NCBI GenBank assembly: GCA_034522075.1
Contig: JAXHLO010000009.1
Span: 1-64,000 of the forward strand
From: UBA7803 sp034522075
Lineage (GTDB): Bacteria; Pseudomonadota; Gammaproteobacteria; Pseudomonadales; Azotimanducaceae
Reading direction: 5' to 3'
Length of the DNA stretch: 64,000 nt
This document shows, in pieces, positions 1-10,168 of this stretch. A program made the translations under genes and the position numbers. How positions within the stretch are numbered: position 1 is the stretch's first letter; each line of letters opens with the position of its first letter. The notes beneath the pieces are model-generated. The model ran no database searches. It was not told the DNA's origin and worked only from the letters and a program-made list of their open reading frames with translations.

Positions 1-273
1 TCTACTCATTCGTGATGGGGTTCGGCGTTTGACGCGTCGGTGTCGTGGCCGAGCACCAAGGGTAGGCGCGGGTGCGACGGTGCTGCGGCCGCGCCAAGCT
101 GCACGCATGTCGATACGTCAAGGGCGGCGCTGCGGGACTAGCCTTTGGCGATGACGCCGCGTGCCTCGGGGCATCGAAACGAGCTCCCGGCAGAATCACA
201 GTTCTGCGTGGTCAGCGAGTCCTCCAGTCGCTGTCACGCTGGTCCAGCGAGCCCAGTGTCGGAAGGCGAACAC
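1..273. other. Left edge, no gene recognised
   Basis: No open frame here resembles a known protein in any of the six frames. Given the dense frameshifts in the next 13 kb, the end of an upstream gene may be hidden in this stretch. No RNA gene, repeat or clear terminator was seen. Confidence 0.4.
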
Positions 274-1618
274 GTGCCCCTTCAGGTGAACACCGCCACC
301 GCACCGCAGGCCGCGCCTCGACCCGGGTCGCGGTGGTCGGTGCCGGCTTCATCGGGCGCGGGACTCGTACCCACCGCTTCCACCTGCGACCGCGGCGACG
401 CGACCCCGCTCGTGGTGAACCGCAGCGCCGGAACGGGCAGGCACAGGCCTTCGCCGTGGGATGCTGGCGCGGACGCGTCGAGCATTGCGATCAGCGACGA
501 CCCGGACGGTCGACCAGAGCCGCGTTGGCCAACGCCGATCCCCGGCGCTCGCGACCGATCCTGCTGAGTGCTCGGCGAAGTGGAGGGCGTCGGATGTCGT
601 GATCGAGGCCACCGGTGGCGATGGAGCACGGGGCGCGGGTGATGCTCGGCTGCTCTCGAGCCGAGGGCAGCACGTCGTCTCGATGAACGCTGAGGTCGAT
701 GCGCTGCTCGGGCACCTTCCACCACCGAGCTCTGGCCAGCGGGGCGATCTACTCGATCGCGGACGGGGACCAGCCGGGCGTCCTGCGGACGACGGACGAG
801 GCGCGACTTGCTCGGCCTCGAGCCGGTCATCGCGCTCTACTGCAAGCGGAACCTCGACCTCCACCAGAGTCCTGAGGACAGCCGGCCGTACGCGGAGCGC
901 GACGGCACCAGCGTGTCGATGACCACCTCGTTCGGCGACGGCACGCAAGATGCAGATCGAGAACGTCGTGGCACCGCCAACCTCAGTGGCCTCGCTTCCG
1001 CCGGCCGCCAGGGACGCCCGGGGATCAGGACCGAGCATCGCAACGCACGGTCGTCGACGTCGGCGCAGTCAGGGCCTTCCTGATGGCTCGATCCACTCCA
1101 CCGGTCGGTGGCGACTTCGGTGGCGGCGTCATGGTGCTGGCGCGGCCCGAGGATCCAGCCCTTCTACGCCCAGTACCTGCGGCAACTGGAAGCTCGGCGA
1201 CGGACCTCTGCTATCCGCTGCTTCCGCCCGTACCACCTGGTGCACATGGAAGTGCCTGCGACAATCGATCTCGTGCTTGAACGGAGGACGGCCTCTGGGC
1301 CGGCGGACGGCTGCAGCCCGTTGCAGACTGCATCGCCGTCGCCAAGCGCTGATCTGCCGCCGGAGAAGCACTGGACGGCATCGGTGGGGCGACGAGCCTA
1401 TGGAGTGGCAGCTCCGGTGGAGTCGGCCGCTGGGTTCCTACTCATGGGGCACAGTGGGCATGCCGCGGATGCGCGAGGGCGGTACGGCAGGACGTACCGA
1501 TCGAGCCTCGATGACGTCGAGCTGGACTCTCGATGCGCCGCTCGTTCGTTGGCGGCAGCAACAGGAGGACCGGCTGTTGGTTGCTCAGCAGCCCACGTCA
1601 TCGTCGACCCGGGCCTGA
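274..1618 (+). CDS. COG4091-type NAD(P)-dependent oxidoreductase with SAF domain (frameshifted)
   Basis: This is a homoserine-dehydrogenase-like oxidoreductase of the type often found next to rfbF/rfbG in polysaccharide clusters; its reaction there is not established. The reading is spread over three frames. A Rossmann motif (VAVVGAGFIGRG) lies near 330-365, then come VVIEATGG near 600 and HVVSMNAEVDALLG near 670-710. The family stretch 'EPVIALYCKRNLDLHQSP' lies near 820-880, a SFGDGTQMQIEN-like segment near 930-965, and GGDFGGGVMVLARPED near 1,110-1,155. The C-terminal third (PYHLVHMEVPATIDLVLER near 1,230-1,280) fits the SAF-containing end. GTG at 274 is the best start seen. At least four frameshifts are needed to join the pieces. 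The family call is fairly safe; the boundaries are approximate. Confidence 0.6.
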
Positions 1619-1660
1619 GCCGCTCTGCGAACCGAAGCGCATCGCCGGATGGAGGAACCG

Positions 1661-2785
1661 ATGGTCACAGCATCGCCCGATCACGCCCGTGGAACGGTCG
1701 ACCGGTGTTGTTGACCGGCCACACCGGCTTCAAGGGCAGCTGGCTGTCCGCTGTGGCTCCACGAGATGCAGGCCGAGGTCGTGGGCTTCTCCAACAGGCG
1801 TCCCGACCCAGCCGTCGCTGTTCGAGCTGGCGAGCCGTGGATGGCCTCGTCGACTCGGTCAGTCGGTGATGTTCGCGATCTCGACGCACTCGCTCGCACG
1901 GTCGACGATGTGGCGCCGTCGGTCGTCTTCCACCTGGCCGCTCAGCCGCTCGTCCTCAGTTCGTACGAGGATCCCATCGGGACGTTCCAGACGAACGTCT
2001 TGGGAACGGCGAACGTGTTGGAGGCGGTCCGCCGATCGTCGACGCCGGTCGACGCGGTCGTGGTCGTGACGACCGACAAGTGCTACGAGAACCGAGGTTG
2101 GGATCACGGCTACCGCGAGACCGACCGGCTCGGTGGGCGCGACCCCTACAGCGCGAGCAAGGCTGCTGCGGAGCATGTCGCCAACGCCTACCGGTCCTCG
2201 ACTGCTCGGTGACAGCGTGCGCTGTGGCCTGGTCACCGGTGCGCGCCGGGAACGTCATCGGTGGGGGAGACTATGCCAGCGATCGGCTGATCCCGGACAT
2301 CGTCAGGGCTTCCGAGGCACGTCTGGTGGTCAGGGTCGACCCTACGCAACCCGACCGCGGAGCGGCCTTGGCAGCACGTGCTCGACTGCCTATCCGGCTA
2401 CCTGCTCCTGGTCGAGAAGCTCTTGCAGTGATCCGGGCCTCGCGGGCGCTTGGAACTTCGGACCCGGTGGTTGGCAGCACGGCAACGTGTCGGCGAGGTG
2501 GTCGACGAGTTCGTGCAGCGACTCGGCCGCGATGTCGACATCGCTCGTGCCGCCAGGAGCGTGCAGCACGAGGAGTTGTTGCTCGCGAGTTCGATTCCTC
2601 GAAGCACGTCGCCGCCTGGGTTGGCGACCCGCGACTGCCGCTGGACGACGCCATCCGGATCATGGCGGACTGGTACGCAGCGCAGGCTCGGTGGCGTGGC
2701 CGCGCGAGGAGGTGACGGTCACCGAGATCGGCGGCTACGAGCGCCTGGCCGGCGTCGCCGCCGGGGCTGGAGGGCTCGATCCTGA
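1661..2785 (+). CDS. rfbG: CDP-glucose 4,6-dehydratase (frameshifted)
   Basis: The enzyme converts CDP-D-glucose to CDP-4-keto-6-deoxyglucose, the branch point to CDP-dideoxy and 6-deoxy sugars. It belongs to the extended SDR family. The N-terminal motif LLTGHTGFKGSW is near 1,710-1,745. The long clean stretch 1,766-2,212 carries FHLAAQPLV, the TTDKCYEN motif and the catalytic YSASK. RAGNVIGGGD follows in another frame near 2,245-2,275, then WNFGP near 2,450 and the C-terminal DAIRIMADWY near 2,650-2,675. ATG 1,661 follows a GGAGGA ribosome-binding site by a few bases. The end is uncertain because the frame shifts again after 2,690; a stop at 2,785 fits the expected C-terminus. It sits directly after the COG4091 oxidoreductase and works with the rfbF product encoded at 3,986. 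Confidence 0.75.
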
Positions 2786-2804
2786 GCCGCGTGGTGGTTC
2801 AACG

Positions 2805-3827
2805 TCACTGAGGGTGCCGAGGACTCCTGGCGACGGGGTCAGTCGCCGGCAGGAAGGCTCGCTTGAACTCCCGGAGAAGCACCGTGACCGCGGTATGCCT
2901 CGGGCCCCACGCTCGCAGCCAAGGCGCCGCAGCGATCGCAGCTTGTCCTGGTCGTGAGAGAATGGGAGCGCGGATCGGACGCTCCTTCCGTATCTCGCGG
3001 ATGAGCCTGGTGCGCATGAAGTGATGGTCGCGCCGGGAACGCGGGTTGAACCATCCATCGATCTCGTCGTAGGTCCGACCCGCCGTTGACCGCAACTCCC
3101 AACGACGGAGGAAGAGCGGCTCGTCGATCTCGATACCGAAACGGCCGAGGAGCGCCAGTTCGGCGAAGCGACACGACATCCGATGAGGCGAAGCTCGTCC
3201 ATCAGTCGCGTCGACTGCAACGGTTCCGTACGGATGAGCCCGAAGAGTGCGTTCGAGGTCGCGTAGTCCGTCAGCAGCACCCTGAGCCGGCCGCGGTGGG
3301 GCGAGGAAGCGCTCAGCCGCAGCGCAGTCCGTGACTCGACGGGTCGGGATTGCCGTCGGCGTCGATCTCGACCGCCCTCGGGTACCAGAGGACGGCGTCC
3401 TGCTTCGGCCCCGGCGACCGCCACGCAACGCTCGAGGAGACGTGGATGGAGGAGATCATCATGGGAGGCGGTAGCGGAAGACTCCGCGGCGGCCATCGAC
3501 GCAACGGCGCTGCAGTTCCAAGCCGCGCCCCGGTTCTCCTCGGTCCGGTAGTAGCGGATCCGCTCGTCGCGCTCGGCAGCGCTTCGGCAAGATGCGTTCG
3601 GTCGCGCCCGGCTTCGAATCCGTTGTCGCTGATCACCAGGTCGAAATCGGTGTAGGTCTGTCCGAGGATGGAGCCCAGCGCTGCGAGAGATACCGCTCTC
3701 CGTTGTAGACGGGGAGTCCGACGGTCACCGACGGCGTCGTGCCCCTCGATCCTCGAACTCCCGGTGCCGGCGGTGTGCCGTCACGAGCGGTCTCGGATGG
3801 GACGGCCGACTGCCACCGGCTCCGCAC
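2805..3827 (-). CDS. Family 2 glycosyltransferase (frameshifted)
   Basis: A GT-A glycosyltransferase reading leftward. The N-terminus has SVTVGLPVYNGERYLS (near 3,740-3,690) followed in another frame by LVISDNG (near 3,640), the usual nucleotide-sugar binding start of GT2. SHDDLLHPRLLERC near 3,450 carries the DD motif. The C-terminal part continues through DYATSNALFGLIRTEPL near 3,230 and DGWFNPRSRRDHHFMRTRL near 3,050. Four or more frameshifts break it. The acceptor and donor are unknown. It lies between rfbG and rfbF but on the opposite strand, so it has its own promoter or is part of an interdigitated cluster. The start at 3,827 is the most upstream ATG and may be too long. Confidence 0.6.
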
Positions 3828-3985
3828 TCATAGTCATCGAGGAGTCGAGCGACCTGGTCAGCGAGATGCTGTCCGTTCTCAGCCGGGGATCCCCGCTTCG
3901 ATACCCGAGAGCATCCGGACCTGGGCCCGTAGGGTTCGCGCACGCGCTCGCTCGACGCGCAACCGATCGAACCGGGAGCGAAACG
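3828..3985. other. Divergent intergenic region before rfbF
   Basis: About 160 bp between the leftward glycosyltransferase and rightward rfbF. It should hold promoters for both. I see no convincing -35/-10 pair, operator or repeat, and the GC content stays high. Confidence 0.3.
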
Positions 3986-4820
3986 ATGAAGGCGGTCATA
4001 CTTGCTGGCGGCTTCGGAACCCGACTCAGCGAGGAAACGGGCGTGCGGCCCAAGCCGATGGTCGAGATCGGCGGAGTGCCCATCATCTGGCACATCATGA
4101 AGATGTACGCCCAGCATGGGATCAACGAGTTCATCGTCTGCTGCGGCTATCGCGGTGACATCCTCAAGGACTACTTCCTCAACTACTCGTTGATGGCGTC
4201 GGACCTCACGGTCGACGTGGCTCGCGGCAAGGTGGACATCCATCCGGCGCGCGCGGGAGGACTGGACGGTCACCCTGGTCGACACGGGCTTGAGCACGAT
4301 GACGGGTGGGCGCGTCCGGCGGATCCGCGACCACCTCGAAGAACAGACCTTCTGCCTGACGTACGGCGATGGGCTCGCGGATGTGTCGATAACGGACCTG
4401 ATCGCGTTCCATCGTGCCCAGGAGGCCAAGGCGACACTGACCGCCGTGAAGCCGCCAGGACGATTCGGCGCGTTGACACTGCATCCCGGCCAGAATCATG
4501 TCGAGAGCTTCTCTGAGAAGCCGAAGCTAGGCGATGGCGGGGACGAGGCGTGGGTCAACGGGGGGTTCTTCGTTGTCGAGCCGGAAGCCATCGACGAGAT
4601 CGATGACGACTCCACGGTGTGGGAGCGCGAGCCGCTCGAGCGCCTGGCCGCGAGCGGCCAGCTGGCTGCCTACCGTCATGCGGGGTTCTGGCAACCGATG
4701 GACACCCTGCGAGACCGCAACGTCCTCGAGGATCTGTGGTCGCCGAGCCGAGGCTCCCTGGGCAACCTGGCTCTGAGCGCCCTCGACCGTCCCGCGCCGG
4801 GTCGTGCAGACGGGCGCTGA
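3986..4820 (+). CDS. rfbF: Glucose-1-phosphate cytidylyltransferase (one frameshift)
   Basis: It makes CDP-glucose from CTP and glucose-1-phosphate, feeding RfbG. The protein begins MKAVILAGGFGTRLSEET with the nucleotidyltransferase signature (GGxGTR) and RPKPMVEIGGVPIIWHIMK, typical of RfbF. GYRGDILKDYFLNY is also diagnostic. The frame shifts near 4,250, and the second frame continues with LVDTGLSTMTGGRVRRI, TFCLTYGDGLADV, NGGFFVVEP and GFWQPMDTLRD to the stop at 4,820. Total length of about 278 codons is close to the family's roughly 257 residues. It is followed 40 bp later by the epimerase gene. The call is firm; the frameshift is most likely a sequence error. Confidence 0.85.
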
Positions 4821-4860
4821 GCTTCGCAACCCGCAGGCGATCGCCGCGAGAGGAGTGGTG

Positions 4861-5412
4861 ATGCTCTTCGAGCCGCTAGGTGTCGCCGGTTGCTACATCG
4901 TGTCCTGGGAGCCGCGGACGGATGCGCGAGGCTCCTTCGGCAGGGTCTTCTGTGCGGAGACGTTCGCTTCCCGTGGGCTCGAGACTGCCGTCGTCCAGGC
5001 GAACTTCGCAACGACCCGGCATGCAGGGACGGTGCGCGGTCTGCACTACCAGCTGCCTCCGTCGGCCGAAGCGAAGCTGATCCGATGCACGACCGGTGCG
5101 ATCCTGGATGCGGTCGTAGACACGCGGTCCGACTCGCCGTCGTTCGGTCGCTGGACCGCGGCGGAACTGATCGCCGGCGACGGGACGGCCGTCTACGTCC
5201 CCCCTGGGTGCGCGCACGGCTACCAGGCCCTCGAGGACGACTCGCAGGTGTACTACCAGGTCAGTGCGGCCTACGATCCGGAACGCGAACGGGGCATCAA
5301 CCACGCCGATCCGGACCTGTCGATCGTGTGGGCGCTCCCGCCCGTGCACATCTCGGAGAAGGACGCTGCCCTGCCCCCGCTGGCAGATGCCGACCTTCCA
5401 GAAGCACGCTGA
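4861..5412 (+). CDS. dTDP-4-dehydrorhamnose 3,5-epimerase family protein
   Basis: One of the few unbroken genes of the left cluster (183 residues). It has the RmlC cupin fold signatures: GSFGRVFC, RGLHYQ with the catalytic His, DAVVDTR, VYVPPGCAHGYQ and YYQVSAAYDPERERGINHADP. Family members epimerise nucleotide 4-keto-6-deoxysugars at C3 and/or C5. Next to rfbF and rfbG, and with no dTDP-sugar genes in view, the likely substrate is CDP-4-keto-6-deoxyglucose; this is inference. ATG at 4,861 follows GAGAGGAGTGGTG, a plausible ribosome-binding site. No missing key residue was noticed. Confidence 0.85.
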   Translation: MLFEPLGVAGCYIVSWEPRTDARGSFGRVFCAETFASRGLETAVVQANFATTRHAGTVRGLHYQLPPSAEAKLIRCTTGAILDAVVDTRSDSPSFGRWTAAELIAGDGTAVYVPPGCAHGYQALEDDSQVYYQVSAAYDPERERGINHADPDLSIVWALPPVHISEKDAALPPLADADLPEAR

Positions 5413-5449
5413 CCGCCCCGAACGTCAACGTTCACCCCGAGCATCGCGC

Positions 5450-7068
5450 TTACGTGGCGATCTCCCGGGCCGCGGATCGAAGGTGGTCGGCCAGGCGGTG
5501 GGCGAGAGCCACGATCGTCAGCGTCGGGTTCGCATGGCCACCGCTCGGGAAGACCGACGAGCCGAGGGCGTAGACGTTCGTCGATCCGTGGACCCGAAGA
5601 TCGACCCCGACCACGCCGCCGGCGACGTCCTTCGACATCGCCGTCGTGCCCATGTGGTGGTGGCCCCATCCCAGGTTGCCGGGAGGCTGGCCCTCTGAGA
5701 AGAGTGGATACACCCGGCCGATCCGTGAGGCACGGAAGGCAGTGTCGAAGGCCTTCAGCGATCGGTATAGCTGAGACAGGTCTTCCTCGTCTGGCACCAG
5801 ATCGACCCGCGGGGTCGGGTTCGGGCCGCTGCGATCCATGACGACGCGACTGCTCTCACGACGTCGCTGTTCCGCCACGCTAACAAGCAGGAAGGCCTCC
5901 CGTTCGTTGAGGAGCCGAGCGACCGCGTGTGCCATGTGGCCACGGACCAGCCTGCCGATGCCGGGACATCGCGGAGGACGGGACGGAGCTGTCGGAGGAC
6001 CGTCGCTGGCATCATGGTCGCGTAGGGCGGTTCGTGCCGCCCGCAGCGCCGTGGCGCCGGCGGTTCTCGTGTCGCCGAAGGCCGCGACGTCGAGGTGACG
6101 CGAACGCCGAACCCGGACGAGCTTGACGCTACTGCGGAGCAGGCGGTGCTGGTTCTCGAGCGCGGGGACAGGGTGTAGCGACGCTCGATCGGACGGTCAG
6201 CCGCTCGCTGGAACCCCTGGATTGGCGGTCTGCTGGAGCATGATTGGCGCTCGAAGGCACCAAGAGGCCGCCGTTGAAGTGGAAGTGCTCCATGAAACCC
6301 CGACCCAGCGCCTCTGGCATACGGCGGCGGCCGGCTTCAGCCTCACCGAGCTGGCCCAGCAGGGCGACGTTCTCCACGGCCCCTCCCGCGACGACCAGCC
6401 ACCGGGGGAGCACGGTGATGGGGGCACCCCCCCCGGTGGGTCTCAGAACGACCCGGCGAACCTCAAGAGGATCGCCCCGACCGACGATCTCGGTCACGTG
6501 GTGGTCGAAGAGCAACTCGACGCGATCCGAAGCCGCGAGCAGCTCGGGTAGCGACCGGGTGAACGTGTCCTTGCTCGGGAACTCGAACACCGCCGGTACG
6601 ACGTTGCCGCCGGTGATGGCGCTCGATCGGGTCGTCGGTGAGGTTCGGCGGCGATGCTGGTAGTCCGACGGTGCGACGGGCTTCGGGATACCAGCGAGCG
6701 AGTTCAGCGAAGACAAGCGGCCATGGCGCCAAGCCGATGCTCGGGCGTCCGTCGATCGTACTCGATCGAGCTGGCGGAACCGGACGCGGTCGTTCCCGTC
6801 GGGTGTTTCCACACCCCACAGCCCTGCCGTTCCACCGACGCCACGTCCAATCGTCTCATCGAGCGGGTAGGGCAACCCCCGGGCGACCTCAACGGGTGTC
6901 TTCGGCTGAGCGGGCGTTGATCCACCACGTTCGGCGACAACCACCCGGACGCCCGAGCGGGCTAGGTCCGATGCCAGTGCGAGCCCAGCCGGACCGGCAC
7001 CGCACCACGCAGACATCTGTTCGATCTCCGCCCTGCCTGAGGCGCTCGTTCCGTCGGCTCCGTTCACA
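5450..7068 (-). CDS. GMC-family FAD oxidoreductase (frameshifted)
   Basis: A glucose-methanol-choline type flavoprotein. The N-terminus shows an FAD-binding dinucleotide motif, GAGPAGLALASDLARSGV, near 7,010-6,950. GRGVGGTAGLWG is near 6,860-6,830, and a middle domain has FPSKDTFTRSLPELL and LFDHHVTEI near 6,580-6,480. The C-terminal domain, intact at 5,935-5,450, has GHHHMGTTAMS and SVFPSGGHANPTLTIVALAHRLADHL, which supplies the catalytic His region of the family. GTG at 7,068 has an upstream GGAGAGG site. At least three frameshifts occur (near 5,940-6,200, 6,600-6,700 and 7,020). The substrate is unknown; GMC enzymes in glycan clusters probably oxidise a sugar or polyol. The family call is firm. 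Confidence 0.75.
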
Positions 7069-7239
7069 ACAACCTCTCCGGAACTGTGATCGGAGGCCCG
7101 AGGACCCCGCCCCACGACGTTCGCGACCCGGCGTTTCCGAATAGCGGCTGGTGCTCGCAGTCTAACGACGAGTCAACCTTGCTGGCCGGCTGGTTCACCG
7201 TCGCGGCAACGAGGTCGGAATCCGTCAGCAGGAGGTGGT

Positions 7240-8170
7240 GTGGACGCGCTCGAGCCTCCCGTTGATCGGACGGCTCCGGTTGTCCATGGCAACCGTCCCA
7301 AGCTGGTCTCGGTCGTGGTTCCCGCGTTCAACTGCCGTCCAACCGTCGAAGAGCAGTTGGATGCCCTCGATGAACAGGATTACGCCGGCAGGTGGGAGAT
7401 CATCCTGGTTGACAATGCCTCCACGGACGGGACCCGCGAGGTCTTGGAGGCCTGGGCCGGCCAGCGAGACAACGCCCGCTGCGTCGCTGCGTTCGAGCGC
7501 AGCGGAGCGGGCTACGCCCGAAACGTCGGTTGCCGGATCGCAAGCGGGGACTTCCTCCTGTTCTGTGATGCGGATGACGCGGCGCACCCTGGCTGGGTAG
7601 CGGCGATGGCTGATGGCGCCAGGTTCGGGTCCCTGTTGGCTGGTGTCGATGTTGCCCCTGCCGACAGGTGGGAACCCATCACGGGTGTCGGGACCCAGGT
7701 CTACAAGGCGGTCGCTCGCAGAGGTGGGTTCCTGCCCTTCGCCCGAGGCGGCAACCTAGGGGTATGGACTCGAGCATTCTGGGAGGTTGGGGGTTGGGAC
7801 GAGGGATGGATGCGTGGCCAGGACGTTGAACTCTCGTGGCGACTGCAGCTGGCCGGTTTCGAGCTCTTCGTCGTCCCTGATGCCATAGTCGCGTACCGAC
7901 GTCCGGAGGGGCTGCTTGCCGTCATGCGACACCAGTTCGAGTTCGGTCGCCAAGCCCCGAGACTGCGGCAGCACTTCGCGTCTCAGGGGGCAGCAGCGCA
8001 CTCGCTCGCTGTTGTCGTGCGCGATCTCCCAGCGCATCGGTTCGGTTGCCGAACCTGCTCAGAGGGCGACGACCGCCGGCAGCGATGGCTCGTGAACTGC
8101 TTCGGGTGTCGTGGGTCGGCTGGTCGGAACCCTCGAGCTGCGGTGGAGGGGGCCGAGCCTACGACCGCGC
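7240..8170 (+). CDS. Family 2 glycosyltransferase
   Basis: A GT2 enzyme with a long clean frame. Motifs in order: VSVVVPAFNCRPTVEEQLDAL, IILVDNASTDGT, GAGYARNVGCRIASGDFLLF, CDADD (metal-binding DXD), GGNLGVWTRAFWEVGGWDE and the GQDVELSWRLQLAGFEL acceptor-side motif near 7,815-7,870. GTG at 7,240 follows an AGGAGG site. Past about 8,040 the frame shifts and the last 40 or so residues are read in another frame, so the stop is approximate. It converges on the flippase gene, and the two 3' ends meet or overlap slightly near 8,160. Donor and acceptor cannot be predicted. Confidence 0.75.
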
Positions 8171-9661
8171 CAGCGGCCTTCGCGTGGATGATCGTTCCGC
8201 TGCCTTCCGCCTACTTCGCCGGGCATGCCGATCGGACCAGCCGAGGAGATCCAGGAGCTGAACGCGGACCGCTCGCCATGCGAGCGTGGTAACCGCGAAG
8301 GTCGCCGTGAACGTCGCCCCGGACACGAGGAGCGACAGCAGGACGGACGTCTCCGCTGCCATCGAGCGGACGACCAACGTCATCGCGGACGCGCCGAGGG
8401 TGATGGCAGCTGGCCGCCACACGGCACCGAGCATGTCCTCGATCGAACCCGGTGTTCTCTCGTGTCGCAGCCCAGAAGGACGGGATGGCCAAGAGCCAGG
8501 TCGTAATGGCCGCGGCGCTGGCGACCCCCTCGACACCCCAGCGCAGTCCGATGACGAAACCAGCGATCGTTGTCGGATGGGAGACGAACCCCCAACGCAG
8601 CTGCTGCTCGGTTCTACCGAGTGCGATGTAGAGCCAACCGTTCGAGTGGAGCACGCCGTGGGCGATCCCAGCGATGGCCAGGATCCGGAATATCGGGGCT
8701 GCGGCCGTCCATTGGGTCCCCAGGAGGAGCAGGACGGCTTCCTCTGACACGATGGCGAGCAAGCTGATGACCAGTGGGAACACGATGAGCGTCACCGCGC
8801 CAAGGCCCGTGCTGAAGAACCGCGCGAAACCTCTCGGGGTCATCCTGGAGGCGGCTGAGTGTCGGTATGGCGACCCGGTGCAGGGGCCCCTGACCGTCTG
8901 GATCGGCAGTAGCAGAAGCCCGTAGGCCTTGCTGTAGATCTCGAGTTGCTCCGCTCCGACGAACCTCCCGATGAGGACGTTGTCGATATGCCGTGAGACG
9001 TACGTCATGCACCATAGACGCTGAGGTTTGCGCCGAAGCGCAGGAACCGGCTCAGCCCCGCCGCCCGACTGGGACGGTCAGGTGTCCAACCGGTGTGGCG
9101 CCAGGCAAGGGCTGCTCGATAGATCGGTTGCACCACGTGGAGGAGAACGAGCGCCCAGTAGCCCGCTCCGAGCCAGGCCGCCAGCATCGCGACCACGACG
9201 CCAGCCACCATGGCGCCGATGTCGATCTTGGCGATGGTCCCGAACGCATGTGCCGGTCGAGGATCGCCATGCGCCGAGCGCCGACACCACTGAAGATGAA
9301 TGCGGTGGAAAGAGCGATGACGATGGGGTCAGCGTTGGCTCGCCGTAGAAGCGAGCGATCAGGGGTGCGCATGCCGCAAGCACCAGCGCGACTCCAAGAC
9401 CGAGTCCCGCATTGATCCAGAACAGAGCGCTGAGTTGCGTTCGGTCGATCTCTTTCGCCTGGACCGTCGCCGTGCTGAGCCCCAGTGCCTCGATGCGATC
9501 TGCCAGGCCGGTGATCGCCAACACCATGCCGACGAGCCCATAGTCGGCTGGGTCAGGAGCCGTGCAAGCACCATCGTCGAACCGAGCTGGATGACGAACC
9601 GGCCCCACTGGCCGGCGAAGGTGGCGCCGGCTCCTCGAACGGCTGAGCGAGCGAGGCTCAC
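8159..9661 (-). CDS. Wzx/WzxC-type polysaccharide flippase (frameshifted)
   Basis: An integral membrane flippase of the oligosaccharide exporter superfamily, expected to move lipid-linked glycan units across the inner membrane. The N-terminus reads SAVRGAGATFAGQWGRFV and LGSTMVLARLLTPADYGLVG across two frames (9,650-9,540), then LSALFWINAGLGLGVALVL. The long middle stretch after 9,008 has RHIDNVLIGRFVGAEQLEIY and SKAYGLLLLPIQTVRGP, the usual MATE-like/WzxC middle. Hydrophobic helices follow (LIVFPLVISLLAIVSEEAV; AVLLSLLVSGATFTATFAV-like near 8,320). GTG at 9,661 has an AGGAGGAG site about 9 bases upstream. Three or more frameshifts. The family call is firm; the exported glycan is unknown. Confidence 0.75.
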
Positions 9662-9873
9662 TGGTGGGCTCTCCTCCTGCAGCTGACGACTGGTCAGCAG
9701 CCTGGGCAGGATACTCAGTCCGTGTCGTGCCACGGGGTTGCGTTCAAGCCGTCCAGCACTCACAGAAGCTGACGCGCGTGCTTCCTCGGAGGGCCAGAGC
9801 CGCGGGCCCGAGCCTGACCTGGCCGTCGGTGTACCATTCCGCCATCCCTCTCCACGAGACTCTGGCTTTCGAG

Positions 9874-10168
9874 GTGGCAGGAATCATCCGAACTCCTAGG
9901 CCGCGCGTCCGCCAGCTCATGTCTGACGTCCTGCAGGCTCACGGACAAGCACTGCCTCCGGACGAGTCTGCGTCGTTGGCGGATCTCGGCTTCCGCTCGC
10001 TCCACTTCGCGGAGCTCGCCCTGCGAGTCGAGGATGAGGTCGGCACGGAACTGAACTTCGACGCTCCTCAGATGCGCAGCGATCGAGACCGTGGCCGATG
10101 TCCTGGACTTCTTCCAGACACCTCCAGGAGACGTGATCCGTGTCCCGGGAGACGGACCAAGACCTTGA
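9874..10168 (+). CDS. Acyl carrier protein (one frameshift)
   Basis: A small phosphopantetheine-binding carrier protein. The sequence VRQLMSDVLQAHGQ forms helix 1. DLGFRSLHFAEL contains the attachment Ser in the usual LGxxS-L context. RVEDEVGTELNF is the acidic helix 2/3 region. A one-base shift near 10,080 then restores ETVADVLDFFQ, a typical carrier-protein C-terminus ending at 10,168. GTG at 9,874 or ATG at 9,919 could be the start; the earlier one keeps all of helix 1. It lies just before an AMP-dependent ligase that overlaps its end by 29 bases, so the two are probably translated together and the ligase may load this carrier. Confidence 0.7.
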
